This document shows positions 1 to 5,598 of a stretch of 9,462 nucleotides of DNA, piece after piece. Source of the DNA: Caldora sp. SIO3E6 (lineage in GTDB: Bacteria; Cyanobacteriota; Cyanobacteriia; Cyanobacteriales; Coleofasciculaceae); assembly GCA_010672185.1 (NCBI GenBank), contig JAAHHL010000187.1:1-9462 (forward strand). Reading direction: 5' to 3'. The position numbers and the translations under genes are program-made. How positions within the stretch are numbered: the stretch's first letter is position 1; every line of letters starts with the position of its first letter. Under the pieces are notes generated by a model. The model was not told where the DNA came from, made no database searches, and saw nothing but the letters and a program-made list of their open reading frames with translations.

Positions 1-14
1 TAGAATAGAGATTC

Positions 15-42
15 TCTCTGTGTCCTCTGTGTCTCTGTGGTT
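15..42. repeat. Short imperfect CTCTGTGTC-type direct repeat
   Basis: The segment repeats TCTGTG three times in units of about 8-9 bases (TCTGTGTCC, TCTGTGTC, TCTGTGG). It lies upstream of the first toxin gene and encodes nothing I can see. Similar low-complexity TCTGTG tracts are common between cyanobacterial genes, but that is from memory and not checked. Confidence 0.4.
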
Positions 43-104
43 ATTTCTTCTAGTTCTTACTCCGAGAATATAGTTTATATGACCACACCTATTCCATTAT
101 TAGA

Positions 105-110
105 TATAAT
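105..110 (+). promoter_or_regulatory. Candidate -10 box for the HigBA-like operon
   Basis: A perfect TATAAT lies 59 bases before the toxin start codon. No good -35 hexamer sits 16-18 bases upstream, so the call is weak. Between this box and the gene there is a tiny reading frame at 137-163 (MSEFRIYN, stop), probably chance. No clear Shine-Dalgarno sequence precedes the toxin ATG. Confidence 0.3.
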
Positions 111-169
111 CCCCAAAACAGCAGCACTTGTCAAGAATGAGTGAATTTAGAATTTACAATTAAAGTTAC

Positions 170-469
170 ATGCATCTAATTGCTATTCGTAACCTCCGTG
201 CTGATGCTACTGAGTACCCCGATGTCAACAATCAAATCAACGCATGGTATGCAACCGTCAAAAAGGCACAATGGCAGAACTTGGAAGAGGTTCGTAAAAT
301 TTACCGAGATGCTGAAGCAGTTGGGAATTTCACTGTCTTTAATATCAAAGGCAATGACTATCGCCTAATTGTTGGCATTGACTACGAAAACCAAACGATT
401 TATTACAAGTACTTCCTCACTCATGCGGAATACGACAAAGGCAAGTGGAAAAATGACCCTTACTTTTAA
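170..469 (+). CDS. HigB-like type II toxin (mRNA interferase)
   Basis: This 99-residue protein matches the HigB-like toxin family (PF09907 type), compact RelE-fold ribonucleases that cut mRNA, generally on the ribosome, unless bound by their antitoxin. The family pattern is visible: an N-terminal strand followed by the acidic-proline turn EYPD (15-18), the AWY segment (25-27), the core block FNIKGNDYRL (57-66), and the C-terminal THAEYDK (84-90). Length is normal for the family. The downstream antitoxin overlaps it by 17 bases, the usual toxin-first order for this family, implying co-transcription and coupled translation. The start is the first ATG giving a family-like N-terminus; it lacks an obvious ribosome binding site. 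The family call rests on motif recognition. The gene appears intact. Confidence 0.85.
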   Translation: MHLIAIRNLRADATEYPDVNNQINAWYATVKKAQWQNLEEVRKIYRDAEAVGNFTVFNIKGNDYRLIVGIDYENQTIYYKYFLTHAEYDKGKWKNDPYF

Positions 470-851
470 CCAAACTGCTTATTGCACTCTACTAACTGAA
501 GTTGCTCCCCAAGTAATTGAGACAGAACAGGAGTATGATCGCATCTTAGCAGTAGTAGAGCAGTTAACCTTTAAGAAAAATCGCACTCCAGAAGAGCAAG
601 CTTTACACAAGTTGCTTGTAACCCTGATTGAAACCTATGAGGAACAAAACTATCCTATGGCTCAAGCTGCACCTTATGAAATCCTCCAACACATCCTCGA
701 ATCAAGTGGCACTTCTCAAGCTGATTTAGTAGGGGTTATTGGTTCGAGTAATGTGGTGTCTGAAGTAATGAATGGCAATTGTCCCATTAGTAAGGTACAA
801 GCTAAAGCGCTTGGTGATTTTTTCAAAGTATCACCTACGCTGTTTAGTTGA
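453..851 (+). CDS. HigA-like antitoxin, HTH (XRE-type) protein
   Basis: This 132-residue protein is the expected partner of the upstream toxin. The N-terminal half (1-70) is predicted helical and charged. The C-terminal part (about 75-130) reads as a helix-turn-helix of the Cro/C1 type found in this HigA group: helix EILQHILESSG, the TSQADLVGVIG turn-helix, the recognition-helix region SSNVVSEVMNG, then PISKVQAKALGDFFKVSP. Such antitoxins neutralise the toxin and repress their own operon. The reading frame is open further upstream to 369, but that extension lies inside the toxin gene in another frame and is low-complexity. The ATG at 453 gives the family N-terminus MTLTFN and a typical 17-bp overlap, so I take it as the start. 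Confidence 0.85.
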   Translation: MTLTFNQTAYCTLLTEVAPQVIETEQEYDRILAVVEQLTFKKNRTPEEQALHKLLVTLIETYEEQNYPMAQAAPYEILQHILESSGTSQADLVGVIGSSNVVSEVMNGNCPISKVQAKALGDFFKVSPTLFS

Positions 852-987
852 ATTGGAAATTGGGCAATATTGGGTTACTGACAAGATGACAGTTCCACTG
901 TTAACTGGTTCAGATGGGTTTGCGATCGCGCAAGCTTGCTCTACTCTTCAGATCTCAATTGTATACCAAACAGATCACCAACATCCC

Positions 988-1020
988 AGAACCCCGACTT
1001 ATTGAAGAAGTCGGGGTTCT
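988..1020. repeat. 13-bp perfect inverted repeat between convergent genes
   Basis: The arms AGAACCCCGACTT (988-1000) and AAGTCGGGGTTCT (1008-1020) are perfectly complementary around a 7-base loop. The hairpin sits between the ends of the HigA-like gene (plus) and the lipoprotein gene (minus), where it could act as a bidirectional terminator, although neither side has a U-tract. The ACCCCGACTT...AAGTCGGGGT palindrome also resembles a dispersed repeat seen in many cyanobacterial genomes, so a mobile repeat is equally possible. Confidence 0.7.
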
Positions 1021-1036
1021 TAAACGCGATAGCACC

Positions 1037-1540
1037 CTACTCATTGGATGATGGCAGACGATATTGACTGGCAATATAATTGAAAAAACGATAGTAATCA
1101 GCAAACTGCTCACTATCCGATTGCCCTTGCCAACGGTATTCTACTTGCCCCTGATTCAAGGTTAAGCTCATCGTACTAGTATCAACACCCACTTCCACTT
1201 GTAGCTGACCCGTTATCCCTTGTTCGGTGGTAAAGTTAGGGGAATCTGTAGAAGTGCTACTAGATGAAGAACTCTCAGTATCCGGTAATTGTGCCCAACC
1301 CCTAATCTCAACACTAGGGTTGTCAGGATCACGAAAAGCTTCACCATCGAGATTACTGGGCATTGATCGAGATTCCCAGTTGCTGGGATAGGGAAACTCA
1401 AATTCGTAGCGCGGGTTTTGGTAGGTTTTCCAGCGGTTTTGGGAAACTGAGCAACTAGAGAGTAGGAATAACAGAGAAGTAAGAGCAAGCGCCCTTGGGG
1501 TGGTGCCCAAAGCAATCGCAAACTTCCGTGCAGCTCCCAT
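1037..1540 (-). CDS. Small putative lipoprotein, PsbP-like motif, function unknown
   Basis: This encodes a 167-residue predicted lipoprotein. A basic N-terminus (residues 1-6) and hydrophobic stretch (about 18-27) lead to the lipobox LSSC with the modified Cys at 30, implying export and membrane anchoring. The mature part begins WKTYQNPRYEFEFPYPSNW (37-55), resembling the Y-x-F-x-YP-x-x-W start of PsbP-like and related cyanobacterial proteins. A serine-rich linker (89-98) follows, then a C-terminal region ending YRFFNYIASQYRLP. The frame is open upstream to 1648, but the ATG at 1540 gives a proper signal peptide and the 36 extra residues do not look like one. It is divergent from the binding-protein gene with 135 bp between starts. 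I do not recognise a specific function; the PsbP resemblance is only local. Confidence 0.7.
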   Translation of the reverse strand: MGAARKFAIALGTTPRALALTSLLFLLSSCSVSQNRWKTYQNPRYEFEFPYPSNWESRSMPSNLDGEAFRDPDNPSVEIRGWAQLPDTESSSSSSTSTDSPNFTTEQGITGQLQVEVGVDTSTMSLTLNQGQVEYRWQGQSDSEQFADYYRFFNYIASQYRLPSSNE

Positions 1541-1675
1541 TTGACATTTACCTGAGTCTTGTGGCTTTTGAGATCTAGACAAATGTTGGCTTGGATAATG
1601 ATGTAATGATTGAGAAGATTTTATTCCTATATCAAATTGCAATCCCACTCTGAACCTCGAACTTACCTTAACAAA
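1541..1675. promoter_or_regulatory. Shared divergent promoter region
   Basis: These 135 bp separate the divergent starts of the lipoprotein (minus) and the binding protein (plus), so promoters for both should lie here. I see no convincing -35/-10 pair on either strand. Confidence 0.35.
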
Positions 1676-3601
1676 ATGAAGTCTACTATCTTGCTACCAT
1701 TGCGTTGGCTAACTACCCTAGTACAACGCAGTAGAAATAACCCACCAGTTCCAACAGATCAAAAAGCTTACCACACAAGCTTTCTTCCCTCCCGCTTCCT
1801 GCCTCCTGCCTCCTGCCTCCTGCCTTCTGCCTCCTGCCTCCTGCCTCCTGCCTCCTGCCTCCTTGTACTAGTACTGTCGAGTTTGTTAATCCTGACAGGC
1901 TGTAGTTCTACCCAGTCTAAAACCCAAACTGCTCAGGTATCTCAACTAGTTTTTTCCTCCCCCAGTAACCCTAACACCTTTAACTATCCCCTCAATGAAT
2001 CTGCCTTTAGTGTTTTTGGCTATATCTACGATGGATTGATTACGGAAAATGGCTTGACTGCGGAGTTGGAGCCAGCACTGGCGGAGTCTTGGGAAATTTC
2101 TGAAGATCAGAAGCGAATCACCTTTACCCTGCGAGAGGGACTGCAATGGTCTGATGGAGAACCCCTGACTGCTGATGATGTGGTTTTTTCCTACAATGAA
2201 GTTTACCTCAATGAAAAAGTATCTACTGGTATCAGAGATATCTTGCGTATTGGTGAAACTGGTGCTTTCCCTTCAGTGCAGAAACTTGACAAGCTGCGGG
2301 TTGAGTTTAGTGTACCGGAACCCTTTGCCCCTTTCCTCAGATATGCCGGTGGTATTCCCATCTTACCAGCCCATGCTCTGCGGGAGTCGGTGAACACCAC
2401 CGACGCTAATGGCAATCTGAAATTTATCACAACTTGGGGAACTGATACAGACCCGAAAACAATTGTTGGTAATGGTCCCTACCGGATGGTAAGCTACACT
2501 CCTAGTCAGCGAGTTATCTTTGAGCGCAATCCCTACTACTGGCGCAATGATGCTCAAGGCAATCCTCAACCTTATATTGAGCGTATTGTCTTGCAAATTA
2601 TTGAAAACAGCGATACCCAGTTTCTTACCTTTCGCTCTGGAGGACTCGATAGTTTGGCGGTAGCGCCGGAAGCCTATGGGTTACTAAAGAAGTCAGAAGA
2701 ACGAGGACAATATACTATATATAATGGCGGGCCATCCTCTGACTCCAGGTTTGTTGGCTTTAATCTGAATAAAGCTCGTAATGAAAAAGGTCAGCCTTAT
2801 GTAGACCCCATCAAGTCTCGCTGGTTCAATACCTTGGCATTCCGACAAGCAGTTGCCTATGGCATTGATCGCGAAACGATGAAAAACACTACTTATCGGG
2901 GATTAGGAGAATTACAGCATTCCCCCCTCGGAGTGTCCAATCCCTTCTACCTATCTCCAGAAGAGGGATTAAAAACCTACAGTTATCAACCCGAAAAAGC
3001 AAAGCAACTGTTGCTGGATGCTGGCTTTCAGTACAATTCCCAAGGACAACTACTAGATGGGGATGGTAATCAGGTACGATTTACTCTCTTAGTGAAAGCT
3101 GAGGAAAAATCCAGGGTGGATGCCGCTGTCCAAATTCAACAAGACCTTGGTAAGTTGGGAATGCAAGCGGATTTACAGGTAATCAATTTTAATGTTGTGG
3201 TGCAAAAGCTTTCTAGTCGCAATTGGGAAGCATACGTTGGCGGCTTTGGTGGCGGCGGTACTGAACCTCACAGTGGTTTTAACATCTGGTATACCAGAGG
3301 CACTTTGCATCAATTCAACCAATCACCTCAACCAGGAGAACCACCCATTGAAGGTTGGGAGCCATCGGATTGGGAACTAGAAATTGACCGTTTGTTCCAA
3401 CAAGGAGCTCAGGAACTAGATGAGAGCAAGCGCAAGGAGATTTATGGTCAATTTCAACAAATTGTCGCCGAACAAGTACCATTCTTTTACCTAGTCAATT
3501 CCCTCTCTTTGCAAGCAGTACGCGATCGCATAGAGAATATCAAATTTTCGGCTTTAGGGGGAGCTTTTTGGAATTTGTATGAGTTGAGAATTGAGAATTG
3601 A
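1676..3601 (+). CDS. ABC transporter solute-binding lipoprotein, family 5 (OppA/DppA-like)
   Basis: This 641-residue extracytoplasmic binding protein belongs to the SBP_bac_5 family, which delivers peptides, nickel or related ligands to an ABC permease. The family signature is clear at about 148-173 (ITFTLREGLQWSDGEPLTAD and on), followed by GNGPYRM, FERNPYYW, FRQAVAYGIDRE and the C-terminal QQIVAEQVPFFYLV. The lipobox is LTGC with Cys76 and the hydrophobic core is about 62-75. The signal region is abnormally long because residues 41-62 are translated from a tandem 7-bp repeat, giving three near-identical LPPASCL units. No in-frame start lies between the array and the hydrophobic core, so the array must be translated. 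ATG 1676 (MKSTILLP) is preferred to ATG 1610. The last residues and the stop also lie in a decayed 7-bp repeat. No permease or ATPase gene is in view, so the ligand is unknown. Confidence 0.9.
   Translation: MKSTILLPLRWLTTLVQRSRNNPPVPTDQKAYHTSFLPSRFLPPASCLLPSASCLLPPASCLLVLVLSSLLILTGCSSTQSKTQTAQVSQLVFSSPSNPNTFNYPLNESAFSVFGYIYDGLITENGLTAELEPALAESWEISEDQKRITFTLREGLQWSDGEPLTADDVVFSYNEVYLNEKVSTGIRDILRIGETGAFPSVQKLDKLRVEFSVPEPFAPFLRYAGGIPILPAHALRESVNTTDANGNLKFITTWGTDTDPKTIVGNGPYRMVSYTPSQRVIFERNPYYWRNDAQGNPQPYIERIVLQIIENSDTQFLTFRSGGLDSLAVAPEAYGLLKKSEERGQYTIYNGGPSSDSRFVGFNLNKARNEKGQPYVDPIKSRWFNTLAFRQAVAYGIDRETMKNTTYRGLGELQHSPLGVSNPFYLSPEEGLKTYSYQPEKAKQLLLDAGFQYNSQGQLLDGDGNQVRFTLLVKAEEKSRVDAAVQIQQDLGKLGMQADLQVINFNVVVQKLSSRNWEAYVGGFGGGGTEPHSGFNIWYTRGTLHQFNQSPQPGEPPIEGWEPSDWELEIDRLFQQGAQELDESKRKEIYGQFQQIVAEQVPFFYLVNSLSLQAVRDRIENIKFSALGGAFWNLYELRIEN
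1797..1863 (+). repeat. Heptanucleotide tandem repeat (TCCTGCC)n inside the signal-peptide coding region
   Basis: Nine 7-bp units (1797-1859, eight TCCTGCC and one TTCTGCC at 1825) are followed by a partial TCCT. This is an STRR-type array. Nine units make 63 bp, a multiple of three, so the reading frame is kept. The same heptamer recurs at 3723-3771. Confidence 0.95.
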
Positions 3602-3659
3602 GATAATTGAGAATTGGGAATTGGGAATTGGGAATTGGGAATTGGGAATTGGGAATTGT
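3588..3659 (+). repeat. Heptanucleotide tandem repeat (GAATTGG)n, decayed at its 5' end
   Basis: Six perfect GAATTGG units occupy 3611-3652, with a seventh variant GAATTGT to 3659. Upstream variants GAATTGA at 3588 and 3595 extend into the binding-protein gene and contain its stop codon (3599-3601). This is a classic STRR-type array. Confidence 0.9.
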
Positions 3660-3660
3660 A

Positions 3661-3688
3661 GGTTGGGTGGAACGAAGTGAAACCCAAC
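3661..3688. repeat. Small palindromic dispersed repeat
   Basis: The arms GTTGGGT (3662-3668) and ACCCAAC (3682-3688) flank a 13-base loop containing AACGAAGTGAA. The element joins directly onto the GAATTGG array. The GTTGGGTTTCACTTCG-type palindrome is, from memory, a frequent cyanobacterial intergenic repeat. It could also serve as a weak terminator for the convergent genes on either side. Confidence 0.65.
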
Positions 3689-3722
3689 ACAAATTACTTT
3701 TAGCAAGGAAAACTCTTATTCC

Positions 3723-3771
3723 TCCTGCCTCCTGCCTCCTGCCTCCTGCCTCCTGCCTCCTGCCTCCTGCC
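3723..3771 (+). repeat. Second (TCCTGCC)n heptanucleotide array
   Basis: Seven perfect TCCTGCC units are followed by a degenerate TTCTAAT. The array ends two bases from the stop codon of the minus-strand exported-protein gene, and the degenerate unit contains that stop (TAG on the minus strand, 3774-3776). It is the same motif, on the same strand, as the array at 1797-1863. Confidence 0.95.
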
Positions 3772-3773
3772 TT

Positions 3774-4949
3774 CTAATGCTTGTTACTTATTCTCCCAAG
3801 TCCTAATTCCGGTATTTCCAATTCATGTTCCCACAGCCAGAAGGTTGCGGCATCACCTAAAAGATCCCGTTGCATTCGCTTTGGATCGTGGAAAAAGGCT
3901 AAGCCAATTTTCTGGTCGATGATGTGGCTGGCTAATAATCTGAGTGCGTCGTTATCGTCAAAATTATTTTCTATAACGACAATTCGATTTTCTCGTTCAG
4001 CCGCATTACCCTGAGGTTCGTTAAACATCTGCTCAAAATACTGAGTGGCTGTATCACGGTATCGTGCTTGATGAGCAGTCTGAACCACAACATAGGGAGA
4101 TTTCCATGTTTTGGGTTTTAGGGTTTTAATTAGATTATTTAGAGCTTCTAATTCTGCTTTTGCTGCTTGATTGGCACCTTGTACAATGTAAGGATATATT
4201 TGCTCAACATATTTATTTAGCTGTTTAGAGTCTATTTCTTTTACTCTTAACACCTGCGTGATATAATCTATCGATTCTTGCAGAAGATTTTCTTGAGATT
4301 CTTTTAGTTGAGATAAGTCTTGACTGTCTAGAACCTGATATATTTGACCATTTCTTAGTTCTGTCAAAGCCTCCTTTAAGGTTCTCTCTCGATCCCTTAA
4401 GTATTCTTCAATAGTTTGCCCAGGCTCAGATTGACTAAAAGGAAGAGGAGCTGTAATTTCGTACACATTTTTACTTGCTAAAGAGCTTAAAGTCAAGTAA
4501 ATACCCAGGGGGTGATGTCCAATAGCCTTAAGTATGTGGTAAATATCAGGATCATCTGCTAGTTTATAATTCCGCTTCTTACCATCATGGCAAAACGTGA
4601 TTTCTGAGGCTGAAACAATCAGTACCGTTGAACCTTCCGGATGACCAAATTTAGTACTTTCTTCAACAACTAGTCTGTCATAGTCGGTATGGAAGTTCTT
4701 ATTAGCATCTTTAAGTTTTCCAATCTCAGGTTTGAATGAATGTTGATTGTGTGCTTGAACCACACAAGGGGAATTTCCAATGGAGGTGGCTCCCGCTGTA
4801 TTGTCATTCTCCTGGGCAATGGCACAACTAGGATTAAAAACTAGTATCAAGACCAAAGCTAACAAGAGGAGACTGAAGCGTGTCAAAAAATTATAAGTTT
4901 TGGAACAGCCAAATTCAATCATCAGTTTATCGTGGAATGGACGTCTCAT
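3774..4949 (-). CDS. Exported protein of unknown function, about 390 residues
   Basis: I do not recognise this protein. It has a cleavable signal peptide: basic N-terminus (MRR, then K19 and R24), hydrophobic core 25-38, and likely cleavage after AIA (43-45). The mature protein has IVSASEITFCHDGKKRNYKL (111-130), a histidine-containing IGHHPLGIYLTL (143-154), a charged, probably coiled-coil helical region (about 175-280), then YVVVQTAHQARYRDTATQYF (286-305) and a C-terminal FFHDPKRMQRDLLGDAATFW (352-371) ending in ELGLGRISNKH. The frame is open to 5000, but residues encoded above about 4962 come from a dispersed repeat, so the start is ATG 4949 or ATG 4922; I chose 4949 because GGACAG lies close upstream. 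It converges on the binding-protein gene, and a heptamer array touches its stop. The periplasmic location is inferred from the signal peptide. Confidence 0.7.
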   Translation of the reverse strand: MRRPFHDKLMIEFGCSKTYNFLTRFSLLLLALVLILVFNPSCAIAQENDNTAGATSIGNSPCVVQAHNQHSFKPEIGKLKDANKNFHTDYDRLVVEESTKFGHPEGSTVLIVSASEITFCHDGKKRNYKLADDPDIYHILKAIGHHPLGIYLTLSSLASKNVYEITAPLPFSQSEPGQTIEEYLRDRERTLKEALTELRNGQIYQVLDSQDLSQLKESQENLLQESIDYITQVLRVKEIDSKQLNKYVEQIYPYIVQGANQAAKAELEALNNLIKTLKPKTWKSPYVVVQTAHQARYRDTATQYFEQMFNEPQGNAAERENRIVVIENNFDDNDALRLLASHIIDQKIGLAFFHDPKRMQRDLLGDAATFWLWEHELEIPELGLGRISNKH

Positions 4950-4961
4950 CTGTCCAGAACA

Positions 4962-5030
4962 TATAAGGTGAATAGATCTCAGCTTACCTTGCGATCGCAA
5001 TATTTTGGCTCAAGGTGAATCTCCCTCATT
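4962..5030 (-). repeat. 69-bp dispersed repeat, copy 1
   Basis: This segment aligns without gaps to 5959-6027 with 62 of 69 identical bases, in the same orientation. It contains a HIP1 site (4991-4998) that reads GCGATCAC in copy 2. On the minus strand it begins inside a coding tail (NEGDSP, stop 5010-5012) and continues as non-coding DNA to 13 bp before the exported-protein start. It may therefore supply promoter sequence to that gene. A shorter, decayed relative is at 8996-9045. Confidence 0.85.
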
Positions 5031-5189
5031 ATCAAGCTCTTTTCTCTGAGCGTCTTGTGTAGACTCCAATGCATTTTGCAGTTCTAAAAGGTTAAGATGG
5101 AGTAAGGCGAGTTGAACGCGAGTATCAATCTTTTTCCTTTGCTCCGGTGTCATCTGCTCTCGCAAGACACTAAAAGGCTTTGTTTTCAT
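5010..5189 (-). CDS. Truncated antitoxin remnant (59 residues)
   Basis: This open frame encodes 59 residues starting MKTKPFSVLREQMTPEQR, clearly homologous to the 101-residue antitoxin at 6406-6711 (MKTKPFSELRKRMTPERR). The similarity runs through LALLHLNLLELQNALESTQ (27-45), then stops. The whole C-terminal HTH-like part is missing and is replaced by DAQRKELDNEGDSP. The KELDNEG piece matches the C-terminal KELDNEG of the toxin at 6708-7067, not the antitoxin. The last codons and the stop lie within the 69-bp repeat. It probably cannot bind DNA, but could still be made. It sits 49 bp beyond the DUF2283-like gene on the same strand. I read it as the wreck of a second copy of the intact pair. 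Confidence 0.65.
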   Translation of the reverse strand: MKTKPFSVLREQMTPEQRKKIDTRVQLALLHLNLLELQNALESTQDAQRKELDNEGDSP

Positions 5190-5238
5190 ATCAACTTGTG
5201 TCCACTTTTATTATATGAATGCAGCGGTAGAGACGCTA

Positions 5239-5598
5239 TTAAATATTTATGTACTGGTGCAAAACAAGTAGCCTCACTTTTTCAGCAATAGAGTCTTGCG
5301 CTTCTGTATCAAGTGTTTTCCACCAGCGCTCGAACTCGTTTGCTGACAAAACTTGGGTAACGGAAAAATCGTGAGCACTAATCACTTCAGCAATTACTCT
5401 TTGGAACTCTACCTGCAATGCATCTGGCTTTTCTAGGCTGTAGTTCAGGCGCTCAAACCCAATAAGGCGGCTGTCTTTATCTTTCATTAAAGTAACATCT
5501 TCTTCTACTTCTTCACAGATAAATTCTTTGTTGGGGTCATCAAACCAAACTGTAAACGTTTTACCTTGTTCGTCGTAGTAAATTTTTAGGGCGTCCAT
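5239..5598 (-). CDS. DUF2283-like antitoxin fused to a toxin fragment
   Basis: Residues 1-66 look like a DUF2283-type antitoxin: IYYDEQGKTFTVWF, an acidic CEEVEEDV segment, then RLIGFERLNYS. This family is usually paired with a DUF4258-type toxin, and such a gene lies directly upstream, overlapping by 13 bp. A strong ribosome binding site (GAGGAG, 7 bases before ATG) supports the start at 5598. The C-terminus is odd. Residues 69-86 (IAEVISAHDFSVTQVLSA) are nearly identical to residues 134-151 of the protein at 7307-7933. Residues 87-111 (NEFERWWKTLDTEAQDSIAE and on) match the N-terminus of RelE/HigB-type toxins such as the one at 6708-7067. The toxin part ends after about 25 residues, before any catalytic block, so it should be inactive. 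Confidence 0.75.
   Translation of the reverse strand: MDALKIYYDEQGKTFTVWFDDPNKEFICEEVEEDVTLMKDKDSRLIGFERLNYSLEKPDALQVEFQRVIAEVISAHDFSVTQVLSANEFERWWKTLDTEAQDSIAEKVRLLVLHQYINI
5340..5395 (-). repeat. Intragenic repeat, copy A (pairs with 7480-7535)
   Basis: This 56-bp stretch aligns without gaps to 7480-7535 with 50 identical bases. Both copies are read in the same frame and give IAEVISAHxFxVxQVLSA in two otherwise unrelated proteins. It lies at the fusion point between the DUF2283-like part and the toxin remnant. Confidence 0.85.

Noticed and set aside
137..163. Eight-codon leader peptide before the HigB-like gene
   Set aside because: No ribosome binding site, no attenuator structure and no codon bias; likely chance.
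369..452. N-terminal extension of the HigA-like antitoxin
   Set aside because: It lies inside the toxin gene in another frame and reads as low-complexity Thr/Ser-rich sequence; the ATG at 453 gives the family N-terminus.
1541..1648. Longer start for the small lipoprotein
   Set aside because: The extra 36 residues are polar and would bury the signal peptide and its lipobox far from the N-terminus.
3487..3690. Minus-strand open frame encoding repeated NSQFPIP
   Set aside because: It is only the translation of the GAATTGG tandem array and overlaps the end of the binding-protein gene.
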